From: Bacteroidota bacterium
Lineage (GTDB): Bacteria; Bacteroidota; Bacteroidia; Bacteroidales; VadinHA17
Assembly: GCA_016718875.1 (NCBI GenBank)
Contig: JADKBL010000027.1
Location: forward strand, 1-64,000
Reading direction: 5' to 3'
DNA length: 64,000 bases
Shown: positions 45,030 to 53,228 of the stretch, one piece after another
Layout of the letters: every line of letters starts with the position of its first letter
Numbering within the stretch: the stretch's first letter is position 1
The notes under the pieces: generated by a model
Seen by the model: only the letters and a program-made list of their open reading frames with translations
Told to the model about the DNA's origin: nothing
Database searches by the model: none
Program-made: the position numbers and the translations under genes

Positions 45030-45686
45030 TTAATATCGAGTTTTACCCAAACCCTTTCCAACAGCCTTAATCTGCTCCAGGTGATGGGGCAAAATCTCAC
45101 CTTTTGGTGTTACAACAACTTCCAGGCAGAGGACTCCTTCATTCTTTACTATCTGTTTTGCTTTTTCAACAAGGTCCTCAGTTTTGAACTGGCTGCCATG
45201 TCCTCCCCATTTTTCACCAAGATAGGTAAAGAGGAACCACTGGACACCAGGCTCCACCCACCTTGATGAGGGATATTCATCAATTGTCATCTTTTCACCG
45301 GAGCTGTAATCGCAGTATGGAGTGTTTACCTGGACTTTTCCAAAACCGTAGTTGTATGTAACAATACTGTTTTTGTTTCCTGCCTTTGCAGCAAGGGTAT
45401 GTGTGCTTATGTTATGCTTAAGCGACATATCCATCCTTGTGCTTTTGATATTATTCCACGAATAGAGCCCGTCGAACCACCAGCCTTTTACATCGGTGCC
45501 ATATCTCAGACTCCATTCACGTATCATATTTTCAAGTATTGGCTGATTATACTGACTTGTTGCGGAATCCTTTCCGTATGTATATCTGAATTTCTCCGAG
45601 ACAAGCTTATTGCTTACAGGCGGATTTGACGGAAGATAAAGTATTACAGGTATGTTATATTTCTTCAGGGATTTTATAATGTCCAT
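45030..45686 (-). CDS. GH29-like lipoprotein, C-terminal part
   Basis: This frame continues 45674-46309 after a one-base shift: near 45716 five C in place of four would restore PGDLCSRRDLPMDIIKSL. It covers the second half of the barrel with IPVILYLPSNPP and VKGWWFDGLYSW, whose Asp occupies the GH29 nucleophile position. It ends EQIKAVGKGLGKTRY. Without the GH29-type C-terminal beta-domain, the protein of about 425 residues is a short, divergent family member. Confidence 0.65.
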   Translation of the reverse strand: MDIIKSLKKYNIPVILYLPSNPPVSNKLVSEKFRYTYGKDSATSQYNQPILENMIREWSLRYGTDVKGWWFDGLYSWNNIKSTRMDMSLKHNISTHTLAAKAGNKNSIVTYNYGFGKVQVNTPYCDYSSGEKMTIDEYPSSRWVEPGVQWFLFTYLGEKWGGHGSQFKTEDLVEKAKQIVKNEGVLCLEVVVTPKGEILPHHLEQIKAVGKGLGKTRY

Positions 45687-46309
45687 CGGCAGATCGCGTC
45701 GTGAGCAGAGATCACCGGGGTTTTACTCCAGTACTGAGTCAAATGAGGCATTCGAGAACAGTAATAGCCTGAGTTCTGACCAAGGGTGAACATGACATAC
45801 CCTGCTCCTGCTTCACTTGCTTTCAGTGCAAAATCATCGGTATTGAAGCTGTCAACAGCATCATTCCATTCCTGAGAACCCTTATCCTGAACTATGTTAG
45901 AGCTCAGGTAATGAACCATGATACCAAATCCGGCATCGCGGAACCAGTCGGTAGCGGGATTGCCTTTTACTTCAACAGCAGAAGCCGAAATAAGTGAACC
46001 CGTGATCTTTTTCCCTCCTTTTACGGAAGTGCAGGTGATCTCGCATTTTAGAAACCTGCCTTCATAGGATGTCAGCAAAACAATTTCATCAGTCCAGATG
46101 CCGGGAATCTTTTCCCAGGCACTGTCCGGTGATGGTGATAAATACCATGAGATTTCAGGAGATGTAAAGCCTTCGGGCAAATCGTAATTAACGGTAAGAA
46201 TCTGTTTTGCGATCAGTTCGCCATCAAAAGAGAGGTTTTGAATTTTGTAGTCCGCACAAGAAACTATTAATGAACAAATTAGGATCAGAAGTAAAAATTG
46301 TTTTTTCAT
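45674..46309 (-). CDS. GH29-like (alpha-L-fucosidase-like) lipoprotein, N-terminal part
   Basis: A lipoprotein signal (SLIVSC, Cys18) is followed by an Ig-like domain of about 100 residues and the start of a GH29-like barrel: WFRDAGFGIMVHYLSS (compare the family GMFIHW), FALKASEAGAGYVMFTLGQN and SGYYCSR. It belongs with the fragment at 45030-45686. Fucosidase activity is not assured, because several GH29 residues near FGIMVHY differ. Confidence 0.65.
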   Translation of the reverse strand: MKKQFLLLILICSLIVSCADYKIQNLSFDGELIAKQILTVNYDLPEGFTSPEISWYLSPSPDSAWEKIPGIWTDEIVLLTSYEGRFLKCEITCTSVKGGKKITGSLISASAVEVKGNPATDWFRDAGFGIMVHYLSSNIVQDKGSQEWNDAVDSFNTDDFALKASEAGAGYVMFTLGQNSGYYCSRMPHLTQYWSKTPVISAHDAICRWTL

Positions 46310-46371
46310 ATAATATATATGAATTCAATTTATCTGATGATAGTTCTTTCTCAGGTTCGGCATCTTACATC

Positions 46372-46510
46372 TCCTTATGAACCCACCCCTAGCCCCTCCC
46401 AGGAGGGGAACTCACCAACCAATACCTCACATCTCATATCTAAATCCCCCCTCTCCCAGTCACCCACTCTCCCCTTCATATCCAGTCGCCTGTCGCCATA
46501 CGCCTTACGC
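46372..46510. repeat. GC-rich interspersed repeat cluster
   Basis: CCCACCCCTAGCCCCTCCCA and GGAGGGGAACTCACC form a palindrome of the same family as 402-497. Next come CCCCCCTCTCCCAGTCACCC and a run of CGCCT/CGCCA units (CAGTCGCCTGTCGCCATACG). It lies between the GH29-like gene and the lipoprotein gene at 46516. Confidence 0.6.
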
Positions 46511-46515
46511 CTTTC

Positions 46516-47628
46516 TTATTTTTTCACATAATCAAACGGCAACCCGTTATATGTTCTGGCAAGCAGTGCAATATTTCTTTCATCTCCTTTGAGGCTGTCT
46601 GGAAGAACTGAGAGATAATACTCAATTGGTTTCATTATAGCACCATTCACAGGCTTGGTAAATCCGTAGAGACCAATATTCTTCCTTATCGCATCAGGAA
46701 TTACTACAGCGGCATCCTGACCATTCCAGTTAGCAAGACAGGTTATCATCTTTGTATGCTTACCGAGCATTGCCTGAGCGGAAGCTGTTGTAGAGGTATC
46801 ACCGGCTTCATTCAAAACCCAGTCAACCTCCCTCAGCATATCAGACCCTGCAATATCCCTGCTTGTAAGCTGGCAAGAAGTCAGCCAGATAATGCAGTCA
46901 GGATCGGTTTTCTTAACCGTTTCCTTTATTCTCTTCCAGGCTCTGTCAATAGCTTTGCGACGGAACTGATTTTCAATATCAGGAGTTATTTTTTCTATTC
47001 CGGGAAAGGGCTGGCTCATAAGTTCAACGAACATCTCCTGCTCACACGGAATCCATTTCAGAGGCGGATATGGTTCCATTGTGGCTCCGGGGTTCCACAG
47101 CCAGTCGATAAACACACCGTCGATACCTGTCTTCTTTATTGCATCCTCAATTGAGGCACAGAGGAAGTCAAGATAAACTGTCGTGTACGGAATATGGGGA
47201 AGTGCAGGAATACCGTAGCTTAATGAAGGATTTTCCTGTCCCCAGCGGGTATTTGAGCCGGCGCAGAAATAGCCAAATACCTTGATATTCTTCTGATGAG
47301 CAAGTTTAACCTGTTCGGTGAGAAAATCATGAACCAGTCCGGGCTGCTCCGGTACGATACCATTTTTATACCAGGCATATCCGTTACATGAAACGGCAAA
47401 TGACTGGATTACATTACAACCGAGAGATGCATACCACTCAACATGAGCAGCGGGATCAGCATCGGCCCACAGACCAGGAGCAGCAAAACCGTTTGGTCCG
47501 CCTTCACCCCAGTTGAAGTCGATGTCATAGGCTTTTATCGGCTCATTGTCAACTGCTTTAGGGGCTTCTTTACAGCCGCCAAGTACCAGTATGGCAAAAA
47601 GAAAAAGTAATGAAGTTGGTTTTTTCAT
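46516..47628 (-). CDS. TIM-barrel lipoprotein, glycosidase-like, family uncertain
   Basis: The start at 47628 (MKKPTSLLFLFAILVLGGC) places a lipobox with Cys at 19; an ATG eleven codons upstream is less likely. The body of about 350 residues looks like a (beta/alpha)8 barrel: CNVIQSFAVSCNGYAWYKNG, KNIKVFGYFCAGSNTRWG, TGIDGVFIDWLWNPGAT (acidic residue at the end of a strand) and DCIIWLTSCQLTSRD. The IDGVFID motif resembles the barrel of DUF6067 and GH29-like proteins in this window. I cannot assign a family or substrate. Confidence 0.6.
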   Translation of the reverse strand: MKKPTSLLFLFAILVLGGCKEAPKAVDNEPIKAYDIDFNWGEGGPNGFAAPGLWADADPAAHVEWYASLGCNVIQSFAVSCNGYAWYKNGIVPEQPGLVHDFLTEQVKLAHQKNIKVFGYFCAGSNTRWGQENPSLSYGIPALPHIPYTTVYLDFLCASIEDAIKKTGIDGVFIDWLWNPGATMEPYPPLKWIPCEQEMFVELMSQPFPGIEKITPDIENQFRRKAIDRAWKRIKETVKKTDPDCIIWLTSCQLTSRDIAGSDMLREVDWVLNEAGDTSTTASAQAMLGKHTKMITCLANWNGQDAAVVIPDAIRKNIGLYGFTKPVNGAIMKPIEYYLSVLPDSLKGDERNIALLARTYNGLPFDYVKK

Positions 47629-47685
47629 CGGATCAGGTTTTACAGGACGGAAAAATCTCAATAATTACTACTAAGATATTTAAAT

Positions 47686-47790
47686 TTTATTAACCACAGA
47701 GGGCACAGAGAAAGAACACAAAGAGCACAGAGAGTGAATTCTCTGTGTACTTTGTGCTATCCGAAGGACTTTGTGCTCTCTGTGTTTAAA
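47686..47790. repeat. CACAGAG-family long palindromic repeat between divergent genes
   Basis: Left arm TTAACCACAGAGGGCACAGAG and AACACAAAGAGCACAGAGAG; right arm CTCTGTGTACTTTGTGCTAT and TTTGTGCTCTCTGTGTTTAA. It lies in the divergent promoter region between the minus-strand locus and the plus-strand mannose module. Confidence 0.82.
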
Positions 47791-47831
47791 AATTTATATC
47801 TTTAATCCAACAAGAATAATCCACAACCATT

Positions 47832-48506
47832 ATGAAACGAAGCGAAGTGAATAAGATAATTTCCGGATTCAGGGATTTTATGAACCTCCACCATTTCATG
47901 CTTCCTGAATGGGCGGCATGGTCTCCGGAAGAGTGGAAGGGAAAATACAGCACCTGCAGCGAGATATGCGATAACCTCCTTGGATGGGATATCACCGACT
48001 TTGGAAGCGGCGACTTCAATAAGGTAGGTCTATGTCTCTTCACAATCCGCAACGGCAACTGGGACAAAAAAGACAAGATGTACTGCGAAAAGATAATGGC
48101 TGCCGGTGAGGAACAGGAGACTCCCATGCACTTCCACTGGAACAAATCGGAGGATATAATAAACAGGGGCGGCGGCAACCTGGTGATGGAACTTTATAAG
48201 GCAACAGATTCTGACGGTCTCTCACAAGAACCTGTAGAGGTGAGCATCGACGGAGTACTTACAACCGTAAAAGCCGGTGTACCACTGATACTTAAACCCG
48301 GACAAAGCATCTGCCTGAGGCCAAGGGTTTATCACAGGTTCTACGGACAGAAAGGTCACGGACGGGTGCTTATCGGCGAAGTGAGCATGGTGAATGACGA
48401 TGCCAACGACAATCGCTTCCATTCAAAAATCGGACGCTTCCCTGAGATCATCGAGGATGAAAAACCACTCCATCTGCTTGTTAACGATTACCCGAAATAT
48501 CTGTAA
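47832..48506 (+). CDS. D-lyxose / D-mannose ketol-isomerase (cupin)
   Basis: This 224-residue protein matches the D-lyxose ketol-isomerase family over its full length: HHFMLPEWAAWSPEEWKGKY, LCLFTIRNGNW, the metal motif PMHFHWNKSEDIINRGGG (His-X-His and Glu) and LRPRVYHRFYG (His). Members interconvert D-lyxose with D-xylulose and D-mannose with D-fructose. Four alpha-mannosidase-like genes in the window make mannose the likely substrate. It is cytoplasmic, with no signal peptide. It is the first gene of a plus-strand operon with a PfkB kinase gene 28 bp downstream. Confidence 0.88.
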   Translation: MKRSEVNKIISGFRDFMNLHHFMLPEWAAWSPEEWKGKYSTCSEICDNLLGWDITDFGSGDFNKVGLCLFTIRNGNWDKKDKMYCEKIMAAGEEQETPMHFHWNKSEDIINRGGGNLVMELYKATDSDGLSQEPVEVSIDGVLTTVKAGVPLILKPGQSICLRPRVYHRFYGQKGHGRVLIGEVSMVNDDANDNRFHSKIGRFPEIIEDEKPLHLLVNDYPKYL

Positions 48507-48534
48507 CTTTCCTTCAATTTGATAATCTGACCCT

Positions 48535-49716
48535 ATGCCAATAATTGTTTCAGGTGCAGGATGCTGCCTCGTGGACCTTCTGTTTAACGATATCAGCTTC
48601 AGCAGCAGTAACGTAAAACCATATCTCTCAGTTAATCGCGGCGATGGCGGACTCACCCCAGGTCATCTTGTATTCAGGGAGGAGTTCGAGAAGTTCTGCG
48701 GGAAACCATTCGATACAGTACTGAAAGAGATCACTGGAGGACGCAAACACAACAAAATAAATATCGGCGGACCCTCAATAGTGTCATTGATAAATATCGC
48801 CCAACTGATTGATAAAGATCAATGTGAGGTGCGTTTCTATGGCAGGGGCGGAAATGACGAGCCTGGCAATTTCCTCCTCAGCTCTCTCAGGAAAACACCT
48901 GTTGTTCTCAGCGATTACAGGTTAATCGGCAAGCCAACTCCCTCGACTGTGGTACTCTCCGATCCGGGTTATGAGAACGGACATGGAGAGAGGATGTTCA
49001 TAAACTCGATAGCAGCTGCATGGGAATTCGGTCCAGACGATCTTCCCGATGAATTCTTCAGATCTGATATTGTAGTATTCGGAGGAACAGCCCTTGTGCC
49101 AGTTATTCATGATAACCTTGCGGCACTTCTGAAGAAGGCTAAGGCAAATGGATGCAGGACAGTTGTAAACACAGTTTTTGACTTCAGGAACGAGAAGGCT
49201 GATCCTTCAAAGAGATGGCCCCTTGGTGAAAGCGATGAGAGTTACGCACTTACCGACCTCCTTATAGCAGACCAGGAAGAGGCTTTCCGTCTAAGCGGGG
49301 AAAGGGATACAAAAGCAGCACTTCAGTTTTTCAGGAATAAAAAAGTCGCATCAGTTGTCATTACCAACGGATCGAAAAACATAACAGCATGGTCGGACGG
49401 AAGGTTTTTTATGAAAGATGATGTATTTGAACTGCCTGTCTCAAAAAAAGTTACTGATGAACTTCTCTCAGCACGGGGAGGCGATACAACAGGTTGTGGC
49501 GATAACTTTGCAGGGGGAGTGATAGCATCAATTGTAAACCAGCTCAATGGAGGCACAGTTCTGCCCGATCTTAAAGAAGCCTGTTACAGGGGAATTGTGT
49601 CAGGCGGATTTACATGCTTCTACCTCGGAGGAACATTTTTCGAGGAACTGCCCGGAGAAAAGAGGCAGAAAATGGAACCATACTATGCAGCATACAGACA
49701 ACAGATTGAAGGTTGA
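48535..49716 (+). CDS. PfkB-family (ribokinase-like) sugar kinase
   Basis: This 393-residue protein begins MPIIVSGAGCCLVDLLFND and has the PfkB signature ARGGDTTGCGDNFAGGVIAS, whose GCGD Asp is the catalytic base. The conserved Gly-rich start and KINIGGPSIVSLINIAQ fit a ribokinase fold. The length is above the usual 300-330, with insertions in the N-terminal half. Placed after mannose isomerase and before a mannitol-1-phosphate dehydrogenase-like gene, it could phosphorylate fructose or a related ketose. Its 3' end overlaps the next gene by about 30 bp. Confidence 0.85.
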   Translation: MPIIVSGAGCCLVDLLFNDISFSSSNVKPYLSVNRGDGGLTPGHLVFREEFEKFCGKPFDTVLKEITGGRKHNKINIGGPSIVSLINIAQLIDKDQCEVRFYGRGGNDEPGNFLLSSLRKTPVVLSDYRLIGKPTPSTVVLSDPGYENGHGERMFINSIAAAWEFGPDDLPDEFFRSDIVVFGGTALVPVIHDNLAALLKKAKANGCRTVVNTVFDFRNEKADPSKRWPLGESDESYALTDLLIADQEEAFRLSGERDTKAALQFFRNKKVASVVITNGSKNITAWSDGRFFMKDDVFELPVSKKVTDELLSARGGDTTGCGDNFAGGVIASIVNQLNGGTVLPDLKEACYRGIVSGGFTCFYLGGTFFEELPGEKRQKMEPYYAAYRQQIEG

Positions 49717-50353
49717 CCCACATAAGATCGTAATTTTCGGTGCCGGGAGGATAGGCCGTTCATTTATAGGACAGCTCTTCGGCTGCAGCGGATACAAAGT
49801 GGTATTTGTGGATGTTGATACAACAATAGTCAGGCTACTTAATGAAAGGAAGTCGTACCGCGTTGTTATAAAAGGAGATCGCACGGAGGAAATAATTGTA
49901 CCGAATATCAGCGCCATACATGCATCTGACAAACAACAGGTTGCAGAAACAGTATGTTCTGCCGGAATTGCCGCAGTATCGGTCGGCAAATTTGCACTGG
50001 AAAAGGTAATGCCTGTAATCGCCACCGGACTGGAGCTGCGAATGAAACAGAATCCATACTTTCCTCTCGACATTATTCTGGCCGAGAATATGAGATCTGC
50101 AGCTGAATTCACAAAGGAAGAGCTGCTGAAGCATCTGCCCGAAGGATATCCAGTTGATATGCTTGTTGGACTGATTGAGACCAGCATTGGAAAGATGGTC
50201 CCTATTATTCCGAATGCAGAGATTGAAAAGGATCCTCTCGTCGTTTTTGCCGAACCTTATAACTCACTTATACTCGACGGGAAAGGCTTCCAAAACACCA
50301 ATACCAGATGTGAAAGGTCTTGCACCAAAGAGCAATATAAAAGCTTGGGTTGA
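49685..50353 (+). CDS. Mannitol-1-phosphate 5-dehydrogenase-like protein, N-terminal part
   Basis: From the ATG at 49685 the protein begins MQHTDNRLKVDPHKIVIFGA and has the Rossmann motif FGAGRIGRSFIGQLF, then FVDVDTTIVRLLNERKSYRV, as in MtlD. The upstream in-frame start lies deep inside the kinase gene and is unlikely. The frame is lost after LILDGKGF: removing one C near 50291 (TTCCAAAAC to TTCAAAAC) restores GKGFKTPIPDVKGLAPKSN and joins the C-terminal part. Confidence 0.75.
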   Translation: MQHTDNRLKVDPHKIVIFGAGRIGRSFIGQLFGCSGYKVVFVDVDTTIVRLLNERKSYRVVIKGDRTEEIIVPNISAIHASDKQQVAETVCSAGIAAVSVGKFALEKVMPVIATGLELRMKQNPYFPLDIILAENMRSAAEFTKEELLKHLPEGYPVDMLVGLIETSIGKMVPIIPNAEIEKDPLVVFAEPYNSLILDGKGFQNTNTRCERSCTKEQYKSLG

Positions 50354-50912
50354 CCGTAAGGCCTTCATTCACAACCTTGGCCATGCAACTGCTGCCTACT
50401 ATGGACATTTTCTCCATCCTATGATGACATACACTTATGAGATACTTGAAGACAGGAAGGTTTTCGATTTTACAAGAAAAGTGATGATGCAGTCGGCCGA
50501 GGTGCTGAATAGGGTTTACAGTGAGGATCTGCCGATGAAGGAACTCGAGAATCATGTTGATGATCTGTTAAACAGATTCAGGAACAGGGCTCTTCAGGAC
50601 ACCATCTTCAGGGTAGGTCAGGACCTGATCAGAAAGCTGGCACCGGATGACCGTTTTATGGGAGCCATACAACTGGCAAGAGAGGAAATGATGCCCTATG
50701 ACCTCATAGTCAAAGCAATGGCCTATGGTTTCTTTTTTGACGCCAAAGACGAAGCCGGCAAGCCATATGCTGCTGACGATGAATTCCTTGCATCTGTTTC
50801 AGCAGACATTGAAACAGCCATAACAGGAAAACTTAATATGAACAATACCGATCATAAGGATATTATCAGAACATTGCAGAATTTATATCTTCAGATTAAA
50901 AACAGCCATTAA
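50175..50912 (+). CDS. Mannitol-1-phosphate 5-dehydrogenase-like protein, C-terminal part
   Basis: The native sequence starts at about 50292 (TPIPDVKGLAPKSNIKAWVD); residues before that are out of frame. The catalytic region DRKAFIHNLGHATAAYYGHF matches MtlD (KLYIHNLGHA), followed by a helical C-terminal domain. With the N-terminal part it makes about 405 residues, the usual MtlD size. The reaction would interconvert fructose-6-phosphate and mannitol-1-phosphate with NAD(H). It ends 14 bp before the CocE-like gene. Confidence 0.78.
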   Translation: MRPALERWSLLFRMQRLKRILSSFLPNLITHLYSTGKASKTPIPDVKGLAPKSNIKAWVDRKAFIHNLGHATAAYYGHFLHPMMTYTYEILEDRKVFDFTRKVMMQSAEVLNRVYSEDLPMKELENHVDDLLNRFRNRALQDTIFRVGQDLIRKLAPDDRFMGAIQLAREEMMPYDLIVKAMAYGFFFDAKDEAGKPYAADDEFLASVSADIETAITGKLNMNNTDHKDIIRTLQNLYLQIKNSH

Positions 50913-50926
50913 ACCGGAAGTAACAG

Positions 50927-52537
50927 ATGAGAATTATTATCGCACTAATAGTTTCATTTATCCTGCTCAGCTGCTCGGGCAAGGATAAGCCAGATCCCCG
51001 TAAAACAGAGGTCAAAATAAAAATGAGTGACGGAACAGAGCTGGCGACAGATATTTTCCTTCCACGCGGTAACGGAAAATATCCTGTTGTACTTGTGAGG
51101 ACCCCCTACGGAAAATGGCAGGATGCCTGGATGAGCAAGGCATTCAGATTTTTCAGGATAGCTGTTGTACTTCAGGATGTAAGAGGCAAGAACGGATCGG
51201 GAGGTGAGTTTTATCCTTTTAAAAATGAGCGTTCCGATGGTCTGCAGACACTCAGATGGATCCGGCAGCAGCCATGGTCCAACGGAAATATTACAGGCTG
51301 GGGAGGAAGCTATGTTGGCTATACGCAGTGGGCCATATCCGACTCGCTTGATTTCCTCACCCCGCTTCTTACAGGGGCAAACATCTATGATTTCGTCTAT
51401 CCCGATTCACTCTTTTCACTTCATTCGGCTTTTCTATGGGGAGTTGTAAATGCCTCTTCCACAGCCAATACAATGCCCCCTGAAAAACTCAAATCAGGTC
51501 CGCTGACGTTGCCTGTGTCAGCAGCAGATGATTCGACGATAAAGGATGTGCAGTTTTTGAATGACTGGATTGCCCACGAAAAATATGACGAATACTGGAA
51601 GAGAATGAATGTCAGAGGCATTACAAAATCCCCGGTAATCTCGACAGCAGGATGGTATGACATCTTTCTCCTTGCCCAGATACGTGATTTTCAGGCACTT
51701 GTTTCAGACGGAAGAAAAGGAAGCAGACTTATAATTGGTCCATGGTGCCACGGATCGATGGGAGAACCCAATGAATTCGGAGGGCTGAAAAAAACCGGAA
51801 AACCTACAAAGCTTTTCAGGTATGTCAAAAACCAGATCAAAGGAAGGAAGCCTAAGCTGAGTTCACCCTTTCATGATAATACCTACAACCTCTTCATTAT
51901 GGAGAGAAACGAATATATAGGATCAGAGGTTTATCCTCCGGAGCAAACAACCATAGTGCCTCTGTATCTCGGACCTGATGGCAGGATGAGTTTTGAAAAG
52001 ATAGAGGAGAATGGAGTGCTTACATACAAATATGATCCTGCCGATCCATATCCGAGCCTTGGCGGCACAATTCTTGGCGACAAGGTAGGTCCTGCGCGCC
52101 AGAATGATAACGCAAGCAGGAAAGATCAGCTTGTATTTGAAATGGCTGTAAATGAAAAAACAATGACATTACTCGGTCCTGTTTCAGCAACATTATGGCT
52201 TCAGAGTGATGTGGCAAGTACAGATTTCGTTGTGGGGTTGCAGGATGTGTTTCCCGACGGTAAGATTATAAACATACAGGAAGGAGGAGCAAGAGTTAAA
52301 CCTTTATCCAACCATCCTCAGAAAACAGAAATTTCAGTATGGGCCACAGGTTACCAGCTAAACCCCGGGCATAAACTGAGGGTATTCATCTCATCATCAT
52401 GGTTCCCAAGATATAACAGGAACCTCAATAACGGCGAAGCTGCAGCTACAGCCACTAAGATAAGTACGGCAGAGCAAAAGGTATATTATGGAGGAGATAC
52501 ACCATCTTCAATAAATCTGCCTATATTTGAAGACTAA
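50927..52537 (+). CDS. CocE/NonD-family alpha/beta hydrolase lipoprotein (S15-like)
   Basis: This 536-residue protein has a lipobox (SFILLSC, Cys16). Features of the S15/CocE group: LATDIFLPRGNGKYPVVLVR, RTPYG, QDVRGKNGSGGEFYPF, the nucleophile elbow GWGGSYVGY (Ser128), STAGWYDIF (Asp region) and IGPWCHG (His). The C-terminal jelly-roll (PVSATLWLQSDVASTDFVVG) is typical. It is an esterase or acyl-aminoacyl hydrolase. In this context it may de-acylate sugars, but substrate range in this family is wide. It lies in the same operon as the sugar genes, with a 14-bp gap. Confidence 0.88.
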   Translation: MRIIIALIVSFILLSCSGKDKPDPRKTEVKIKMSDGTELATDIFLPRGNGKYPVVLVRTPYGKWQDAWMSKAFRFFRIAVVLQDVRGKNGSGGEFYPFKNERSDGLQTLRWIRQQPWSNGNITGWGGSYVGYTQWAISDSLDFLTPLLTGANIYDFVYPDSLFSLHSAFLWGVVNASSTANTMPPEKLKSGPLTLPVSAADDSTIKDVQFLNDWIAHEKYDEYWKRMNVRGITKSPVISTAGWYDIFLLAQIRDFQALVSDGRKGSRLIIGPWCHGSMGEPNEFGGLKKTGKPTKLFRYVKNQIKGRKPKLSSPFHDNTYNLFIMERNEYIGSEVYPPEQTTIVPLYLGPDGRMSFEKIEENGVLTYKYDPADPYPSLGGTILGDKVGPARQNDNASRKDQLVFEMAVNEKTMTLLGPVSATLWLQSDVASTDFVVGLQDVFPDGKIINIQEGGARVKPLSNHPQKTEISVWATGYQLNPGHKLRVFISSSWFPRYNRNLNNGEAAATATKISTAEQKVYYGGDTPSSINLPIFED

Positions 52538-52578
52538 ACTTGAACGGGAACGCATTTTACTAATAAAATATCTGTCAA

Positions 52579-53217
52579 ATGGATATAAATGAGATAATCA
52601 AATCAGATATCAGGGCATCGCTTACACGATCAGGATTACTGCTTTTCCTGGCAGGCTTTTTTATCTTCATGGGTATAATCACCGGAGAGATATTCTATAC
52701 AGCAGAATTCAACACACGCGATAACTACATAAGTGAACTGGCAGCCAGGATCAATCCTGAAACCACTATCCAGCAGCTATCTGGCAGAATCTTCGATTAC
52801 TCAATGTCGGTTGCAGGTTTTATGGTTCTTTTAGGTACCTGGTATGTACATAAAATATTCAAAAAGTACCTGATGACAGTTCCTATGGCACTGTTGGGCA
52901 TAGGCATTGCCGGTGTTGGAATATTACCGGGCAGTATACAGCCTTATCATGGAATACTTGCCCTTGTTGTTTTCATCTCAGGAGGAATTGCAGCAATAGT
53001 ATCATTTAAGATAGCAAGTGCACCTCTGAGGTATGTCTTTGCGGGGTTCGGGGTTATTGCCCTGGTTCTTCTGTCGTTTCAGAAATATTTTATACCCACT
53101 CTTGGCGTCGGAGGAGCTGAGAGATGGCTCTTTTATCCTGTTGTATTCTGGATAACCGGCATGGGAGCATATCTCCTGGGGATCAAGGACGGTCATAAGA
53201 ACACACTTAATGTATAA
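52579..53217 (+). CDS. DUF998 integral membrane protein
   Basis: This 212-residue protein has six predicted membrane segments. The extracellular loop TAEFNTRDNYISELAARINP is characteristic of DUF998, and the rest is hydrophobic (YVHKIFKKYLMTVPMALLGI). The function of the family is unknown. It lies 41 bp after the CocE-like gene and 11 bp before the URO-D-like gene, so it is co-transcribed with them. Confidence 0.75.
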   Translation: MDINEIIKSDIRASLTRSGLLLFLAGFFIFMGIITGEIFYTAEFNTRDNYISELAARINPETTIQQLSGRIFDYSMSVAGFMVLLGTWYVHKIFKKYLMTVPMALLGIGIAGVGILPGSIQPYHGILALVVFISGGIAAIVSFKIASAPLRYVFAGFGVIALVLLSFQKYFIPTLGVGGAERWLFYPVVFWITGMGAYLLGIKDGHKNTLNV

Positions 53218-53228
53218 ATCATATCTAA

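Noticed and set aside
49600..50187. A 195-residue minus-strand open frame opposite the kinase/MtlD-like genes
   Set aside because: Low-complexity Ser/Thr-rich translation opposite two recognised genes; a shadow frame.
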